From DATMFV01 sp035555975 (lineage in GTDB: Bacteria; Verrucomicrobiota; Verrucomicrobiia; Chthoniobacterales; Chthoniobacteraceae): a DNA stretch of 64,000 bases. The notes beneath the pieces are model-generated. The model searched no databases, had not been told where the DNA came from, and saw only the letters and a list, made by a program, of their open reading frames with translations. Shown here piece after piece: positions 17,076-25,411 of this stretch (its first letter is position 1; each line of letters starts with the position of its first letter). The stretch covers positions 38,805-102,804 of the forward strand of contig DATMFV010000032.1 in the NCBI GenBank assembly GCA_035555975.1. The letters are read 5' to 3'. The translations under genes and the position numbers were made by a program.

Positions 17076-19514
17076 ATGAAATTCATCCGGGGCCCCTCAG
17101 TCATTACCAAGACGCTGTTGCAGATCGGCGCGGTCATGACGCTCATCCTCGCCGCGGCGACCGCCGCCACCTACTGGACGACGCTCAAGACGACCGAGAC
17201 CCAGATGCTCCGGAGCTTCTCGGAGTACGCGCTCGAGCGCTCCAAACGCGAAACGATGCTCTTTGCCCAGGGGGAGGAGTACCTCCTCGCCATGAAGCGG
17301 CAGTTCCCCTCCCTTCTGGAAGCCACCGACGACGACCCGGCCCGTTTTGAGGCGATCATGTCCCTCGACTCCGACGGCGCGCTCCGGACGCGACGCGACC
17401 GCATCGACCCCCGGCAGCAGGCCTCCACCTGGGTCGCCGCCAATACCCCGGTCACGCCCCGGCTGCGGCGGATGATTTTCGCAGGGAGCGAAATGACCGA
17501 GCGCTTCTTTCCCGCCTGGTCCTCCCGGTTCGCCGCCTTCTATCTCTCCTCGCCCCTCGGGTTCAATACCGGCATCTCGCCGCTGGAACCGAACTGGATC
17601 TGGTCCCTTCCCGGGGATAGCGACCAGAACAGCTTCGACTGGTATCGCGATGCCGCGCCGGAACGCAACCCCTCCCGGAAAGCAAGCTGGAGCCGCCTCC
17701 TCCCGGACGAAACCGACCAGGAGAACGGCACCGGGGCTTATGTCACGTTAAGCCAGCCGATCGACCTTGAGGGCGAACATGTCGCCACGCTCCATCTCGA
17801 TGTCGATCTCGAACAATTAAGGGAACGCACCATCCAGTCGGAGCGCCCCGGGCTGGAGCATCTTGTCGTACGCCGCGACGGGCAACTGGTCGCCTCCTCG
17901 CGGGTCGGCCGCGAACTTCTCAAGCGGGGCGACTACAACCTGCGGGATGCCGGCGATTCCCCCCTTCACGCCGTCTTCAGGGCCGTCACCGCGCAGGGCC
18001 GCCTTCCATGGGTCGGGTACGATCCCGCCAGCGACCACTACATCGCCGCCAACCGGCTGCCCGGGCCGGACTGGTACTTCATCTCGCTGCTCAAAGGCCC
18101 CGACCTGCGCCAGCAGGCGTATGCCTCGGCGAAGTGGATTCTCTGGCTCGGCCTCCTTTCGCTGGCGCTCGCCCTGCTTGCCCTCGCCCGCATCCTCCGG
18201 CGGCAGATCGCCCTGCCGCTCCAGCAGTTCCTCGACATGACCCGGCGGATGGGTTCCGGGGAGACCGACGTACGCGTCGACTGGCCGACGCGGGACGAAC
18301 TCGGCACCCTCGCCACCGCGTTCAACGAAATGGCCACCCGGATCGCCGAGCGCGACGCCTCGCTCCACCGGCTCAACCAGGAGCTGGAAACGCGCATCGC
18401 CGCCCGCACCGAAGTGCTCCGGCAGTCCGAGGAACGTTTCAACCGCGCCTTTCACGGCAGCCACGCGCTTCTGGCGATCATCGACCTCACCACCCGGCGC
18501 TTCCTCGACGCCAACACCGGGTTCCTCAACACGCTCGGCTACTCCCGCGACGAACTGCTCGGCGAGATCAGCCGGAGCGAAGCGCTTCCGTTGGAAAAAG
18601 TCATCCCCGACGCCTTTCTGCGGCGCTGCCTCAAGGAAGGGTGCGCCCGCGATGTCGAGACCATCCTGCTGACCAAAACCGGTGAACTGCGCGTCGTGCT
18701 CCTCACCGGCGACCGCGTCTCCATCGGCGCTTCCGACTGTATCCTCGCCGCCGGGACCGACATCACCCACCGCAAAAAGATCGAAGCCGACACCCTGCTC
18801 GCCCTGCAACGCGAAAAACGGCTCAGCGAACTCAACAGGAAGTTTGTGGCGATCGTCTCCCACGAGTTCCGCACCCCGCTGGAGATGATTTTGAGTTCCA
18901 CCGAGATTCTGAGCCGCTACCTGCCGCGCCTCACCCCCGACCAGCGCGACCAGCGGTTGAGCACCATCCAGGTCGCCGTCCGCCGCATGGCCTCCTTCAT
19001 GGAGGAAGTCCTCCTCCTGGGCCGTTTCGACGCCGGGCACGCGCCTTACCATCCCGAGGAGCTTCACCTCGCCGCCTGGTGCCGCCGCCTCGTCCGGGAA
19101 GCGACGGAACTGGCCGACGAACCGCGCGAGATCCGCCTCGAAGCCGGTGCCTTTCCGCCGATGGCCCATGCCGACGAATCGCTCCTGGGCCACATCTTCA
19201 CCAACCTCCTTTCCAACGCGCTGAAATATTCCCCGCCCGACCAGCCGGTCACCCTGCGCGTCCGGCGCGAGGGGGCGATGGCCGTTTTCGAGGTTGAAGA
19301 CCATGGCATCGGCATCCCGCCGGAAGATCACGCCCGGCTTTTCGACGGCTTCTACCGCGGCGCCAACGTCGGCAAGCGCCCCGGCACCGGCATCGGGCTG
19401 ATCGTCGTCAAACGTTGCGTCGAGCAACACCACGGAGCGATTTCTTTTCAAAGCCGCCCCGGACACGGTACAACGTTCACCGTCCGGCTCCCCCTTTTTG
19501 AAGCCGACCCCTGA
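17076..19514 (+). CDS. Membrane sensor histidine kinase (extracytoplasmic sensor, HAMP, PAS)
   Basis: An 812-residue kinase. Membrane helix 1 is at about 12-33 and helix 2 at about 353-372 (WILWLGLLSLALALLALARI); the roughly 320 residues between form a periplasmic sensor. HAMP follows, then a PAS domain from about 449. HisKA carries the phospho-acceptor His596 (IVSHEFRTPLEMIL). HATPase_c shows the N-box NLLSNALKYSP and the G-boxes DHGIGIP and GTGIGLIVVK. Start 17076 is chosen because the first helix follows it directly. The response regulator gene starts 2 bases after the stop. The divergent autotransporter gene is a candidate target. Confidence 0.92.
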   Translation: MKFIRGPSVITKTLLQIGAVMTLILAAATAATYWTTLKTTETQMLRSFSEYALERSKRETMLFAQGEEYLLAMKRQFPSLLEATDDDPARFEAIMSLDSDGALRTRRDRIDPRQQASTWVAANTPVTPRLRRMIFAGSEMTERFFPAWSSRFAAFYLSSPLGFNTGISPLEPNWIWSLPGDSDQNSFDWYRDAAPERNPSRKASWSRLLPDETDQENGTGAYVTLSQPIDLEGEHVATLHLDVDLEQLRERTIQSERPGLEHLVVRRDGQLVASSRVGRELLKRGDYNLRDAGDSPLHAVFRAVTAQGRLPWVGYDPASDHYIAANRLPGPDWYFISLLKGPDLRQQAYASAKWILWLGLLSLALALLALARILRRQIALPLQQFLDMTRRMGSGETDVRVDWPTRDELGTLATAFNEMATRIAERDASLHRLNQELETRIAARTEVLRQSEERFNRAFHGSHALLAIIDLTTRRFLDANTGFLNTLGYSRDELLGEISRSEALPLEKVIPDAFLRRCLKEGCARDVETILLTKTGELRVVLLTGDRVSIGASDCILAAGTDITHRKKIEADTLLALQREKRLSELNRKFVAIVSHEFRTPLEMILSSTEILSRYLPRLTPDQRDQRLSTIQVAVRRMASFMEEVLLLGRFDAGHAPYHPEELHLAAWCRRLVREATELADEPREIRLEAGAFPPMAHADESLLGHIFTNLLSNALKYSPPDQPVTLRVRREGAMAVFEVEDHGIGIPPEDHARLFDGFYRGANVGKRPGTGIGLIVVKRCVEQHHGAISFQSRPGHGTTFTVRLPLFEADP

Positions 19515-19516
19515 AC

Positions 19517-20167
19517 ATGGAAAAGATCCTGATCATCGAAGACGAAAAGCGTACGCGCGAAAACCTCGTCATCCTTCTCGAGATGGAAGGGTACGCGGTC
19601 CGCTCCGCCGCCAACGGGCGCGAAGGTCTCGACCTCGCCCGGCGGGAAGCCGTACACCTGGTCCTCTGCGACATCGCGTTGCCGGAGGTCAACGGTCATC
19701 AGGTTCTCGAAACCTTGCGCAACCACCCCGCCACGGCGGAGATCCCGTTCGTCTTCTTCACCGCCAATGGGGAACGGTGCAACATCCGCACCGGCATGGA
19801 CCTCGGCGCGGACGATTACCTGGTCAAGCCGGTCGGCGCGAGCGAACTGCTCGCCTGCGTGCGCGCCCGGCTCAAACGCCGCCTCCGCGCTTCCGCGCCA
19901 CCGTTTTCCCCCGACTTCGGCTCCCCCGCCCCGCTCCACGCGCTCGGGCTGACCCGGCGCGAGGCCGAAGTGCTCCTCTGGGTGGCCCAGGGCAAAAGCA
20001 ATCACGAGATCGCCCTCATTCTGGAAACCGCGAAAAACACCATCAAACGGCACCTCCAGAATATCTTCGAGAAAATCGGCGTCGACAACCGGCACGCCGC
20101 CACGGTCCAGGCTCTGGAAGTGCTGCACCGGGCCGGGGAACGCCCGCCGGAAGCTCCCCCTGCCTGA
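19517..20167 (+). CDS. Response regulator, receiver plus LuxR-type HTH
   Basis: A 216-residue regulator. The receiver domain (1-120) has the acidic pair in IIEDE, phospho-acceptor Asp52 (VLCDIALPEVNG) and the conserved Lys in DDYLVKPVG. The C-terminal LuxR/GerE-type HTH (about 140-205) starts with LTRREAEVLLWVAQGKSNHEIA and includes NTIKRHLQNIFEKIGVDNR. It is the cognate partner of the upstream kinase, with an intergenic gap of two bases. It converges on the AraC gene, with four bases between the stops. Confidence 0.94.
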   Translation: MEKILIIEDEKRTRENLVILLEMEGYAVRSAANGREGLDLARREAVHLVLCDIALPEVNGHQVLETLRNHPATAEIPFVFFTANGERCNIRTGMDLGADDYLVKPVGASELLACVRARLKRRLRASAPPFSPDFGSPAPLHALGLTRREAEVLLWVAQGKSNHEIALILETAKNTIKRHLQNIFEKIGVDNRHAATVQALEVLHRAGERPPEAPPA

Positions 20168-20171
20168 TTGC

Positions 20172-21068
20172 CTACGCTTTGCGGTCGGCCGTCGGCGGAG
20201 AGCCGAGCCGCCTGCGGAAAAGGCGGGAGAAGTAAGCCGCGTCGGGGATGCCGCACCGGCTGGCGATTTCCTGCACGCTCCGGTGGGTATTCTCCAGCAG
20301 GCGTTCGGCTTCCTGAAGGCGCAGCCGGTTCAGGTAGGCGTTGAAGCCGGTGCCCCCCTCCTCGCGGAAGAGCCGCGTCAGGTAACCGCTCGAGATGCCG
20401 AAATGCTCCGCCACGCTTTCGCGCGAATGCCGTTCGGTGAAGGTCTCTTCCAGAAAGGAGCAGATCCGCAGGAAGAGCCGCTGGCGACGCCCCGGCCTCG
20501 GCACCGCGCCGGAACAACCGTCGATGAGCAGCCCGGTCTGCGCCAGCAACATCCCTTCGGCGGCGCAACGACCCGAAGGCCGCGCCGCAAAGGCGGCCAG
20601 CCGCTGGCTCCACCCGGCAGGCAGCCCGGCCATGGTCGGCAGGTGCCAGACCTCCTTTGGCCGATCAAACGGACTCCCCTCCCGCAGGACCAGCCGCACC
20701 CCGGCGGCCTCCCAGTGGATGCCGAGCGAACGGATGCGCCGCGCGGGGAAAGGGGAAATCCAGGTGCCCGGAGAGAAATAGATCGCCTGCCCGACAGCGA
20801 GCCGGAGCCTTTCCCCGCTTTCGTCGCAAAGCTGGTAGCAGCGCGTTCCTTGCAGCCCGACCATCAGGCGCGGCCATTCCACGTACTTCGACGTCGCCGC
20901 CCGGCACGAAGGGGCGTTGCGGAGCACGAAAGTCAGCTTCGGCCGGGGGGAGGCCGCCCCCCACCAGTCGGTCAGCATCGAGGCGATTTCGCTCAGTTCC
21001 ACTCCTTGCGTTATTACGCAAAAAAGGTTCGTTTTGTCCATGAAAGAACCGATTATTCCGTTTTTCAT
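20172..21068 (-). CDS. AraC family transcriptional regulator
   Basis: A 298-residue regulator. The N-terminal half resembles an AraC-type cupin sensor (GERLRLAVGQAIYFSPGTWIS). Two HTHs lie in the last 100 residues: SRESVAEHFGISSGYLTRLFREEGG and VQEIASRCGIPDAAYFSRLFRRRLG. The start at 21068 has GGAG just ahead of it; a second Met nine codons in is possible. It is divergent from the DUF3604 gene across 29 bp, so it probably controls that gene. Confidence 0.9.
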   Translation of the reverse strand: MKNGIIGSFMDKTNLFCVITQGVELSEIASMLTDWWGAASPRPKLTFVLRNAPSCRAATSKYVEWPRLMVGLQGTRCYQLCDESGERLRLAVGQAIYFSPGTWISPFPARRIRSLGIHWEAAGVRLVLREGSPFDRPKEVWHLPTMAGLPAGWSQRLAAFAARPSGRCAAEGMLLAQTGLLIDGCSGAVPRPGRRQRLFLRICSFLEETFTERHSRESVAEHFGISSGYLTRLFREEGGTGFNAYLNRLRLQEAERLLENTHRSVQEIASRCGIPDAAYFSRLFRRRLGSPPTADRKA

Positions 21069-21097
21069 GGCTCCAAAAGGTATCTTTAATCAGGTCC

Positions 21098-23284
21098 ATG
21101 GATTTTGATCTGGAAAACGATGCACGCGCCGGAGTCCCGGCGGAGGAACTGACACGCCGCCTCGGCTCGGTGACGCTCGAACCGGCAACCCCGATCGTCG
21201 CCGGGCAGTACGGAACCTGGACGCTCACCCTGACAGTCGGCTCCTACGGGCTGGATGAAGGGGGAAGCGTCAAGCTCGCCCGCCGGCTCGCCGACGACTC
21301 GCAAGCGCCGCAGTTTGACCGCCCCGGGGAGAGCGGTTACTGCCGCGTCACCACCGACGGCGCGGCCACGCTCAAGGTCCGCTACGAACCCAAAAGCCAC
21401 ATCCGCCCATGGAAACGATGCATCGTCATCGACATCGTCGACGGTTCGCTGCAACCGGGCGACACGATCACCATCGTCCTTGGCGACCGCTCCGGCGGCG
21501 GCCCCGGCATGCGGGCGCAGAGTTTTGTGGAATCGGCCCATGAATTTCGCATCCTGATCGACCCGACCAACGCCTGCCAGCTCCGGCGGCTGCCGACTTC
21601 GCCGGTCGTGCCGATCGTCCCGGGCGAGCCGATCCGCATCTTCGCCGCCGCCCCTTCGCTCGTCACTGCGGGCCAGCCGGTCGCACTCCGTTTTCGCGGA
21701 GAGGACCGGTGGGGGAATGCCGCCCCGCTGCCGCAAACGCCGGTCATCTCGTGGGAAGGGTCGGGAACCCTCCGGCACGACGCCGGGGGGCAGCCGGTCG
21801 CCTGCACCGCCGGTTCGGGGCGCTTTCACCTCGCCTGCGGAGAAATCAGGGGGAGCAGCAACCCGGTGGAGATCGTCGACCACGCCCCGGCGCTCTCCCT
21901 TTACTGGGGCGACCTTCATGCGCAGACCGGCTTTTCCGTCGGCACGGGGAGCGAGGAGGAATACTTCCGGTTTGGCCGCGACCAGGCGTTTCTCGACTTC
22001 ACCGGGCACCAGGCCAACGATTTCCAGATTTCGCCAGCCGACTGGGCGCGGCTCAACGCCGCCATCGCCCGGTTTCATGCCGATCATCGCTTTGTGATCC
22101 TCCCCGGTTATGAATGGTCGGGCAACACCACGGCGGGGGGCGATCGAAACGTCTTCTTTCTGGAGGAAAACCCGCCGCTCTTCCGTTCCAGCCATTGGCA
22201 GGTGCCCGACGTGGCGGAAACCGCCCTCTCTCCCGCCCACCCGGCCGACCGGCTCTTTGAGCGCGTGCGCGAACACGGCAGGGCGTTCACCTGCGCCCAT
22301 GTCGGCGGGCGTTATGCCGATATTTCCCGTTACTTCGACCCGGAAGTCTGCCCGCTGGTGGAGGTCGTCTCGTGCTGGGGGGTCTTTGAATGGCTGCTCG
22401 GGGATGCCCTGAAACACGGTTATGTCGTCGGCGTCATGGCCAACAGCGACGGGCACAAGGGCCGCCCCGGCGCGGAAGGCCCGGGCGCGGGGGAATTCGG
22501 GATCGGCGGCGGGCTGACCTGCGTGCTCGCGCCGGGCCTCACGCGGGAGGAGGTCTTCCATGCCCTGCTCCAGCGCCGTTGCTACGGCACCACCGGTCCG
22601 CGGATTGCGATCGACTTCGATCTCGGCGGCCACCCGATGGGGTGGCGGGGAAGCCTGAGCGCGCCCGCCCCGCTCCGGGCCCGGGTCGCCGGGACGGCCC
22701 CGATTGAAAAACTGGAGCTTTTCCGCAACGGCGAGCTGGTCGAAACCGTCTGGCACCCCGCTTTTGCCCGGGAAGGGGCGACCCGCCGCGTGCGCCTCCT
22801 CTGGAAAGGGGCGCGCCACCGGGGGCGGGGCCGCCGCATCGACTGGAGCGGGTGCGCGGAAGTCACCGGAGCCGTCATCGAAAAGGCGGAAACCGTCGCG
22901 TTCGATTCCCCGGCGGACGGCATCCTTTCACAGAATGCGGGAGAAGTCCGCTTCCGTTCGCACACCACCGGCGACACCGACGGGCTGGACCTGATGCTGG
23001 ATCGGGCCGACTTTGCCACCCTCACGCTCCGAACCCCGGAAGGGGAATGGACGCTCAACGGCAACGACCCCGCGCTGCGGCAACCGGGGGGGCTGCTCGT
23101 GGAACTCGGCGATCTGGAGCGGGCCGTCCGCTTCCAGCGCTACCCGGAAAGGCTGGAGGAAATGCCGCTCTCCCTGGAGGTCACGGTCCCTCCCGCCGAA
23201 GGAGGCCGACGGGCGGCCTACCACCTCAAGGTGACCCAAAGCGACGGGCATCTCGCCTGGACCTCGCCCGTTTACGTGGAATAA
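21098..23284 (+). CDS. DUF3604 domain protein
   Basis: A 728-residue protein. The DUF3604 core begins near residue 270 with YWGDLHAQTGFSVGTG and continues with DFTGHQAND, VILPGYEWSG, HVGGRYADI and VGVMANSDGHKGRPG. Its scattered His/Asp residues resemble a PHP-like metal site. The first 250 residues are beta-rich (HVGGs absent; TPIVAGQYGTWTLTLTVGSY) and the last 150 form another beta-domain. No signal peptide is visible. DUF3604 proteins often sit in sugar and sulfatase loci; the enzymatic role here is unknown. Divergent from AraC. Confidence 0.85.
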   Translation: MDFDLENDARAGVPAEELTRRLGSVTLEPATPIVAGQYGTWTLTLTVGSYGLDEGGSVKLARRLADDSQAPQFDRPGESGYCRVTTDGAATLKVRYEPKSHIRPWKRCIVIDIVDGSLQPGDTITIVLGDRSGGGPGMRAQSFVESAHEFRILIDPTNACQLRRLPTSPVVPIVPGEPIRIFAAAPSLVTAGQPVALRFRGEDRWGNAAPLPQTPVISWEGSGTLRHDAGGQPVACTAGSGRFHLACGEIRGSSNPVEIVDHAPALSLYWGDLHAQTGFSVGTGSEEEYFRFGRDQAFLDFTGHQANDFQISPADWARLNAAIARFHADHRFVILPGYEWSGNTTAGGDRNVFFLEENPPLFRSSHWQVPDVAETALSPAHPADRLFERVREHGRAFTCAHVGGRYADISRYFDPEVCPLVEVVSCWGVFEWLLGDALKHGYVVGVMANSDGHKGRPGAEGPGAGEFGIGGGLTCVLAPGLTREEVFHALLQRRCYGTTGPRIAIDFDLGGHPMGWRGSLSAPAPLRARVAGTAPIEKLELFRNGELVETVWHPAFAREGATRRVRLLWKGARHRGRGRRIDWSGCAEVTGAVIEKAETVAFDSPADGILSQNAGEVRFRSHTTGDTDGLDLMLDRADFATLTLRTPEGEWTLNGNDPALRQPGGLLVELGDLERAVRFQRYPERLEEMPLSLEVTVPPAEGGRRAAYHLKVTQSDGHLAWTSPVYVE

Positions 23285-23299
23285 AGCTTGGTATCGGGC

Positions 23300-23331
23300 A
23301 CGGGGGAGAGCTACGCTGCTTCCCCGTCTTT
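23300..23331 (+). terminator. Terminator-like hairpin after DUF3604 gene
   Basis: ACGGGGGAG (23300-23308) pairs with CTTCCCCGT (23319-23327) with one mismatch and a 10-base loop. CTTTC follows. It separates the DUF3604 gene from the enolase-superfamily gene. Confidence 0.5.
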
Positions 23332-23343
23332 CATTCCATCCAC

Positions 23344-24528
23344 ATGCGCTCTCCGTTAAAGAAAATCGAGTATTGGGGGATCAACGTCCCGCTGCTTCAG
23401 GAATGGGCCAGCAGCCCCGAGTTTGGCGAACACGGGCACCCGCCCACCGGCAGCGCCAGCCGCTATCTCCTTTGCGTGACGGACGAAGAGGGCAACGAAG
23501 GGTGGGGCGAATCGACCGCCCGTAGCAGCGAGGCTTCGCTGAAAGCCCAGCTCCAGCAGCTCCTCGCCGCGTCCGACCCGTTCCACCGCACCGCGCTCCT
23601 GAAGCTGACCGCGCCGGGTCATCTTTACTGGGAACGCCCCGCGCCTCCCTCTCCCTACACGCCCGACCCCGCCAACCTCCGCCACCGGCTTCGCAACCCG
23701 TGGCAGCACCTGATCGAAACCGCCTTGAACGACCTGCTCGCCAAGCGGGCCGGGGTGTCGCTCGCCCAGCTCTGGGGCGGCCCGTGGCGCACCGCCATCG
23801 AAGCCGACTACTGGATGGGGCGCGCCTCCGCCGAAACCGCCAAGCGTTGCGTCCTGCGCGCCAAGGAACTCGGCTTTCGCGGCATCAAGATCAAGACCAC
23901 CCTCGAAGACCCGAACGTGGAACGGCTCGAAGCGATCCTCGAAGCCGGGGGCCCCGACTGGAAGGTGACCGTTGATCCCAACGGCCGTTTCTACCGTCTG
24001 GAGGATGCCCTGCCGACCATCCGCGCCATGGACGCCGTCGGCAACATGGCGATTCTGGAAGACCCGTTCCCGCGGTTTCACCTGCCGGAGTTCAAGGCGT
24101 TGCGCTCGAAGATCAACGCACGCGTCGCGGTCCATATCGACCCGCCGGAAACGCTCTGGGATGTCGCCACCTCCGGCGCTGCGGGAGGGCTCAACATCAG
24201 CCATTCCGACCAGGGGCCCACCGAATGGCGGATGGACGCCGCGCTCGCTGAACGCGCCAACCTCTCCATCTGGCACGGAAGCGGGCTTGACCTCGGCATC
24301 GCCACCGCCACGCAGTTGCACCTCGCCGCAAGCGCCCCCAACTGCCGCCTGCCGGGCGACCAGGCCGGCCCGTGGCTGCGGGAGGCGACCCTGCTCAAGA
24401 CCGCGTTCGAACTGGAGGATGGAAAGATCAAACTCCCTGCGGACGGTCCGGGGCTCGGCATTCAGGTGGACCGCGATCAGATTGAAAAATATACCGTCTC
24501 CCGGCACGAACTGGTCGGCCAGCCATGA
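23344..24528 (+). CDS. Enolase superfamily enzyme (mandelate racemase/muconate-lactonizing type)
   Basis: A 394-residue protein. The ATG at 23344 follows the hairpin and gives a capping domain of normal length. The barrel shows the KxK motif (Lys182, Lys184 in RGIKIKTT), metal ligands Asp211 (TVDPNG) and Glu239 (ILEDPFP), a probable third ligand Asp266 (VAVHIDPPET), and His near 306 in SIWHGSG as a possible second base. This fits a sugar-acid dehydratase or an epimerase. The stop overlaps the next start (ATGA), so the pair is coupled to a class IV aminotransferase. Confidence 0.88.
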   Translation: MRSPLKKIEYWGINVPLLQEWASSPEFGEHGHPPTGSASRYLLCVTDEEGNEGWGESTARSSEASLKAQLQQLLAASDPFHRTALLKLTAPGHLYWERPAPPSPYTPDPANLRHRLRNPWQHLIETALNDLLAKRAGVSLAQLWGGPWRTAIEADYWMGRASAETAKRCVLRAKELGFRGIKIKTTLEDPNVERLEAILEAGGPDWKVTVDPNGRFYRLEDALPTIRAMDAVGNMAILEDPFPRFHLPEFKALRSKINARVAVHIDPPETLWDVATSGAAGGLNISHSDQGPTEWRMDAALAERANLSIWHGSGLDLGIATATQLHLAASAPNCRLPGDQAGPWLREATLLKTAFELEDGKIKLPADGPGLGIQVDRDQIEKYTVSRHELVGQP

Positions 24529-25373
24529 TCGGGCGAGCGGTCTGCTGGATCGACGGAAAGCTGGTGCGGGCCGACCGGGCTTCGCTTCCGCTTACCGACC
24601 TGAGCGTTTCGCGCGGCTACGGCGCGTTTGAAGCGCTCCGGACCTACCACGGCAAACCGTTTCTGCTCGAAGCCCATCTGCAACGCTTCGAGGCGACCTG
24701 CCGCCACCTCTGCCTGCGCCCCCCGCTTTCCCGGAAAGCGTTGCGGGAAGTGGTCGCCGAAGTGCTCCAGGCCAACGGTTTGCCCGAAAGCCTCGTGCGG
24801 ATCTATCTCACCGGCGGCGACGCGGGCGGGTTCCTGCCGGAAGGCAACGGGCGGCTGCTGATCCTCGCCGACCCGGTCAAACCGTACCCGGAGTGGCAAT
24901 ACGAACGCGGCATCGCGCTCAAGACCACCCCGCTCCAGCGGTCGATCCCGCTTGCCAAGACGCTCGACTACACCGCGGGCATCCGCGAAACGATCCTCGC
25001 CCGGCGCGACGGGTTTCAGGAAATCGTCTTCACCAACGGGCGCGGCCATCTCCTCGAAGGCGCGCAGTTTAATATCGCGGCAGTCCGGGGACGCCGCGTG
25101 ATCTCTCCGGTGGAAGGGGTTCTCAAGGGAACCACCGTCGAGCACCTTTTGAAACTGGCCGGACGCGAAGGGTTCACGATCTCCCGGGAACCGCTCACCA
25201 CCGCGCAGGTGAAACGGGCGGACGAGCTGTTCATCACCTCCACCACGCGGGAACTGCTGCCGGTCGTCCGGCTCGATGACATCGTGATCGGAGCCGGAAC
25301 CCCCGGCCCGGTGTTCCAGCGGCTGCGCGAATGCTTCCGGAAAAGCGCGGTCAGAGCGGCCCGCAAGATTTGA
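24525..25373 (+). CDS. Class IV PLP aminotransferase (BCAT / D-amino acid / ADC lyase type)
   Basis: A 282-residue fold-type IV PLP enzyme. The N-terminus (LPLTDLSVSRGYGAFEALRTYHGKPFLLEAHLQRF) is typical. The PLP lysine is Lys145 (PLAKTLDYTAG), and the phosphate and Glu contacts lie in LLEGAQFNIAAV (Glu178) and TTRELLPV near the end. Substrate class cannot be told from sequence. Coupling to an enolase-superfamily enzyme (four-base overlap) suggests they act on one pathway, perhaps an amino acid epimer or a keto acid. Confidence 0.88.
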   Translation: MIGRAVCWIDGKLVRADRASLPLTDLSVSRGYGAFEALRTYHGKPFLLEAHLQRFEATCRHLCLRPPLSRKALREVVAEVLQANGLPESLVRIYLTGGDAGGFLPEGNGRLLILADPVKPYPEWQYERGIALKTTPLQRSIPLAKTLDYTAGIRETILARRDGFQEIVFTNGRGHLLEGAQFNIAAVRGRRVISPVEGVLKGTTVEHLLKLAGREGFTISREPLTTAQVKRADELFITSTTRELLPVVRLDDIVIGAGTPGPVFQRLRECFRKSAVRAARKI

Positions 25374-25411
25374 TTTGCCGCGCACCGGCTCCCGGACTTA
25401 TAACGGAAGCC

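Noticed and set aside
17817..19466. A 549-codon open frame on the minus strand
   Set aside because: Antisense to the histidine kinase, whose HisKA and HATPase boxes are clear.
21086..22819. A 577-codon open frame on the minus strand
   Set aside because: Antisense to the DUF3604 gene, whose motifs are clear.
22852..23343. N-terminal extension of the enolase-superfamily gene
   Set aside because: The extension overlaps the DUF3604 gene in another frame and is Arg/Gly-rich. The ATG at 23344, after the hairpin, gives the normal length.
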